Assembly: GCF_002949735.1 (NCBI RefSeq)
Contig: NZ_CP026681.1
Span: 3,410,001 to 3,474,000 of the forward strand
DNA length: 64,000 nucleotides
Direction of reading: 5' to 3'
Origin: Nostoc sp. 'Peltigera membranacea cyanobiont' N6
GTDB taxonomy: Bacteria; Cyanobacteriota; Cyanobacteriia; Cyanobacteriales; Nostocaceae
Part shown: piece by piece, positions 61,977 through 64,000 of the stretch
How the letters are laid out: every line of letters begins with the position of its first letter
Position numbering within the stretch: the stretch's first letter is position 1
The notes under the pieces: generated by a model
Database searches by the model: none
Told to the model about the DNA's origin: nothing
The model's input: only the letters and a program-made list of their open reading frames with translations
Program-made: the position numbers and the translations under genes

Positions 61977-62807
61977 CTAATCGCCCAATATTTTCTTAGG
62001 GCAGATGTCTTTTTTTCGTTTCAAAATCATACCAAAACCAGCTACCAGAAAGGTTCCGAGAATGCTAGCGGGTTCTGGAATAGAAGTTTCATCAATAGGT
62101 ACTTTGATTCTTAAATTCGCCAGAGTAGCGTTAGTGATGGTCAAGGATGTTACAGTTGGCGAACCTGGGATATCAGACTGGAAATCAAAGACTGTGGGAG
62201 TTAAGCTACCATTGCGTAGGCGTAGCCCGTCGTAGACATCGCTATATCGCACCCCATATCCAGCCACTTCAAAAGTCCCCTGATACTGCTTTCCGGTGTC
62301 TGGATCGGTAACAGTACCAGTGTATAAGGCTTTTATGAAATTAAATTCATCCTGAACTACTCCTTGAAATTTGGTTCCTGCCAATTGTCCTTGGTATTTA
62401 TAGGGAGTCAACTGACCACCAGAGAGAACCGGCGATGTCAGAACACCATCAAAGGAGACAAAGGGAATACCTTTAAAGTCAACAAAGTAATGCAGACTTC
62501 CATCAGAGCGTGTTTCTACCTGTAAATAATCTGACTGGTATGCAGGAACATAATTAGGATTATTATTAGTACCTAAGTTCCGGTAATAAGTTCCAGTGTC
62601 ATCCGTATCAATACGAGTAATACTGTTGTTGAAATTGGGATTATTTCTAGGAAGTTCGATTGTTCCTGATAATGTACCAGTGCTTTCAATTGTGATGAAT
62701 TGAGCAGCCGAAGCACTTGCTCCACTAAAACCGATGATTGCTGCTGCTAAACAACTGCTGCTAACAAATGCACAACCTAGCTTAGTCCCTGATGAACTTA
62801 CTTTCAT
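61977..62807 (-). CDS. PEP-CTERM sorted exported protein
   Basis: 276 residues from the ATG at 62805-62807. The N-terminal signal peptide ends near ASASAAQF. The C-terminus is a PEP-CTERM anchor: PEPAS, a hydrophobic segment (ILGTFLVAGFGMIL) and KRKK. The mature part is beta-rich. Residues about 189-198 (VYDGLRLRNG region) are encoded by a dispersed repeat (62214-62242) in frame. Proteins of this type are exported and processed by exosortase, often linked to exopolysaccharide. Confidence 0.82.
   Translation of the reverse strand: MKVSSSGTKLGCAFVSSSCLAAAIIGFSGASASAAQFITIESTGTLSGTIELPRNNPNFNNSITRIDTDDTGTYYRNLGTNNNPNYVPAYQSDYLQVETRSDGSLHYFVDFKGIPFVSFDGVLTSPVLSGGQLTPYKYQGQLAGTKFQGVVQDEFNFIKALYTGTVTDPDTGKQYQGTFEVAGYGVRYSDVYDGLRLRNGSLTPTVFDFQSDIPGSPTVTSLTITNATLANLRIKVPIDETSIPEPASILGTFLVAGFGMILKRKKDICPKKILGD
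62214..62242. repeat. Dispersed repeat copy inside the PEP-CTERM gene
   Basis: It matches 26 of 29 bases at 26834-26862 (shared core GTCGTAGACATCGC) and is translated here. Confidence 0.75.
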
Positions 62808-62813
62808 TAACAA

Positions 62814-63347
62814 TTGGCTCCTTGAACCGCCGATAAAAACACACCTAATAAGCCGAGATTTATTTAAAATGTTTCTCAGGCACGATTTATTATTCCCAAG
62901 CTTGTGGTGGAAGTTTCATCAGCAACAAAAAGCCTTGTTAATGCCGATCTTTATTCTTGTGTTTGCGGAGCGTGTCGGAGACAATCACCTCATAATGGAC
63001 TTCCAAATAAAAAAATAACCAATCGCTGCATAAGAGGTTGAATGAACAAGTTTTTCGCTGTGAGTTTGGGCACTTTTAGATTCCCCCTAGCCCTTACAGC
63101 ACTTCCGACGGCTATGAGGTACATCCTCAAAGCTGAAAGCTATGATAGGAGACGGGCAAGAGGAAAACTGTATTGCATAATAGCCGGAAGCGCTGTAAAA
63201 GGTGGTCGCCGCAGGTGGGGGGATCTTATCCGAACCGTATTGATATGAGTCCTATAAATAGTTAAGACAATAGAAAGTTTACCCTTGCGCGTCTGCTAGA
63301 GAGCATCTTGATTCCTGGATTCAGAATTCTGGATTTGGAATTCTGAA
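62814..63347. other. Intergenic region with a MITE
   Basis: About 530 bases. It contains the element at 63094-63201, the repeat CGTCTGCTAGAGAGCATCTT (63288-63307), and tandem AATTCTGAA/GGATTTGG-like units at about 63320-63350 beside the regulator's stop. Confidence 0.55.
63094..63201. mobile_element. 108-base MITE related to the IS630 remnant
   Basis: The left end TTACAGCACTTCCG followed by GCTATGAGGTAC is matched by the inverted right end (63178-63201, TAGCCGGAAGCGCTGTAAAA). The IS630 relic at 45909 begins TTACAGCACTTCTATCTG and continues ATGAGGTACA, so both belong to one family. Confidence 0.65.
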
Positions 63348-64000
63348 TCAAGAAACTTGTATATCTTGGAGCTTTGCCACCATTTCTGCACGCGCCGAAA
63401 CCTTCAACTTACGAAACATCCTCTTCAAAGCTTGTTTGACGGAATTTTGCGTAATCCAAAGTTTTTCCCCAATTTCTGCGTTTGTTAACCCCTGTCCGAC
63501 TAACTCGGCAATTTGTAACTCCCGCGCTGTTAGAGGACTTACTAAAAGGGAATGGGATATTTTTGGTTTTGTCCGCAGAGTTGCCATTTTTGCTGACAAA
63601 TGAATGCATAAGGCACTCAAATCGGCTAAATCGTTGCCATTAAAAGCAGGATTTCCCTTATCACGAGCTAAGTTAAGCGTTCCGACAAGGCGACCATCGC
63701 AAACAATTGGCCCAGTCATTACGTGTTCGTGATCGGAACGCGAACAAAAATGCTTCCAGTCTTTTGGTGATAATAACAACTGCTCATGGGCGGGAGCATG
63801 ACGCTCAACCACGTAGCGCCCGACTGGATTGCTTTCTAAGCATACTGCTGGAATACCTTGAACATCGATTTCAGATGTTGGTTGCTCATCTAGGAAATAA
63901 ATGCCCCAATTTTGCACGCCAAAATGCTCACCAATTTTATCCGTGAGAGCTAGCCTTAATTCTTGCTCATTTTGGACATTGGCGATCGCATGAAATATGG
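63348..64000 (-). CDS. GAF-LuxR type transcriptional regulator, partial
   Basis: About 217 codons; the frame is open through base 64000, so the N-terminus lies outside the window. The visible part has a GAF-like sensor domain (VQNWGIYFLDEQ, then GPIVCDGRLVGTLNLARDKG) and a C-terminal LuxR HTH (LTARELQIAELVGQGLTNAE, then LWITQNSVKQALKRMFRKL). It likely binds DNA in response to a small molecule or redox signal. Confidence 0.85.
   Translation of the reverse strand, partial: IFHAIANVQNEQELRLALTDKIGEHFGVQNWGIYFLDEQPTSEIDVQGIPAVCLESNPVGRYVVERHAPAHEQLLLSPKDWKHFCSRSDHEHVMTGPIVCDGRLVGTLNLARDKGNPAFNGNDLADLSALCIHLSAKMATLRTKPKISHSLLVSPLTARELQIAELVGQGLTNAEIGEKLWITQNSVKQALKRMFRKLKVSARAEMVAKLQDIQVS

Overview
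The window looks like chromosome of a filamentous, probably heterocyst-forming cyanobacterium of the Nostoc/Anabaena group. Evidence seen: psbA (photosystem II D1), the 5' end of chlH, a Cpn60 gene behind a CIRCE operator, a glycine-rich RNA-binding protein gene upstream of rpsU, a mgdA-type glucolipid synthase, frequent GCGATCGC (HIP1) octamers, and many arrays of 7-base tandem repeats (STRRs). No tRNA genes, rRNA genes, prophage or CRISPR arrays were found.

Layout. 1-2.3 kb: chlH start, a degraded reading frame, a secreted LasA-type M23 peptidase, and a divergent small HTH protein. 2.5-7.3 kb: glycine cleavage operon gcvT-gcvH-gcvP (minus strand). 7.5-16.5 kb: two pentapeptide-repeat proteins, a hemerythrin-domain protein, an M20 amidohydrolase, an IS200/IS605-like relic with RNA-like structure, a membrane Ser/Thr kinase, and rbp-rpsU. 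16.9-25.9 kb: the most unusual region, a tight minus-strand operon of a trypsin-co-occurring small protein, a trypsin-like protease, an AAA-type ATPase, a STAND-type NTPase with TPRs and a radical SAM/SPASM protein, followed by a GH13 glycosidase. 26-41 kb: mostly housekeeping (aas, YlqD-like, pdhC, PIN-TRAM protein, hemW, galU-type gene, THUMP methyltransferase, trxA, fabG, a polyprenyl-phosphate sugar-phosphate transferase). 41-51.9 kb: groL, corA, rnpB, an IS630 relic, rnc, an oxidoreductase, psbA and recR (apparently starting at ACG). 52-56.8 kb: a very large TPR-CHAT protease and a paralogous short companion. 57-64 kb: dnaX, mgdA, a hypothetical, a PEP-CTERM protein, and a partial GAF-LuxR regulator at the edge.

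How the genes work together. GcvT, GcvH and GcvP form the photorespiratory glycine decarboxylase. The 18.6-25.9 kb operon has the architecture of the NTP-dependent, trypsin-centred conflict systems known from comparative genomics. The protease C-terminus and the ATPase N-terminus carry the same short helical module, which suggests they dock on each other. The radical SAM protein suggests an added peptide-modification arm, as in actinobacterial FxsB-type loci. No obvious precursor peptide lies inside the operon.

A second theme is repeat invasion of genes. Short dispersed repeats sit in frame inside gcvP, the Gfo/Idh/MocA oxidoreductase and the PEP-CTERM gene, and STRR arrays abut several start codons. 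All assignments come from reading the sequence; no database search was run.
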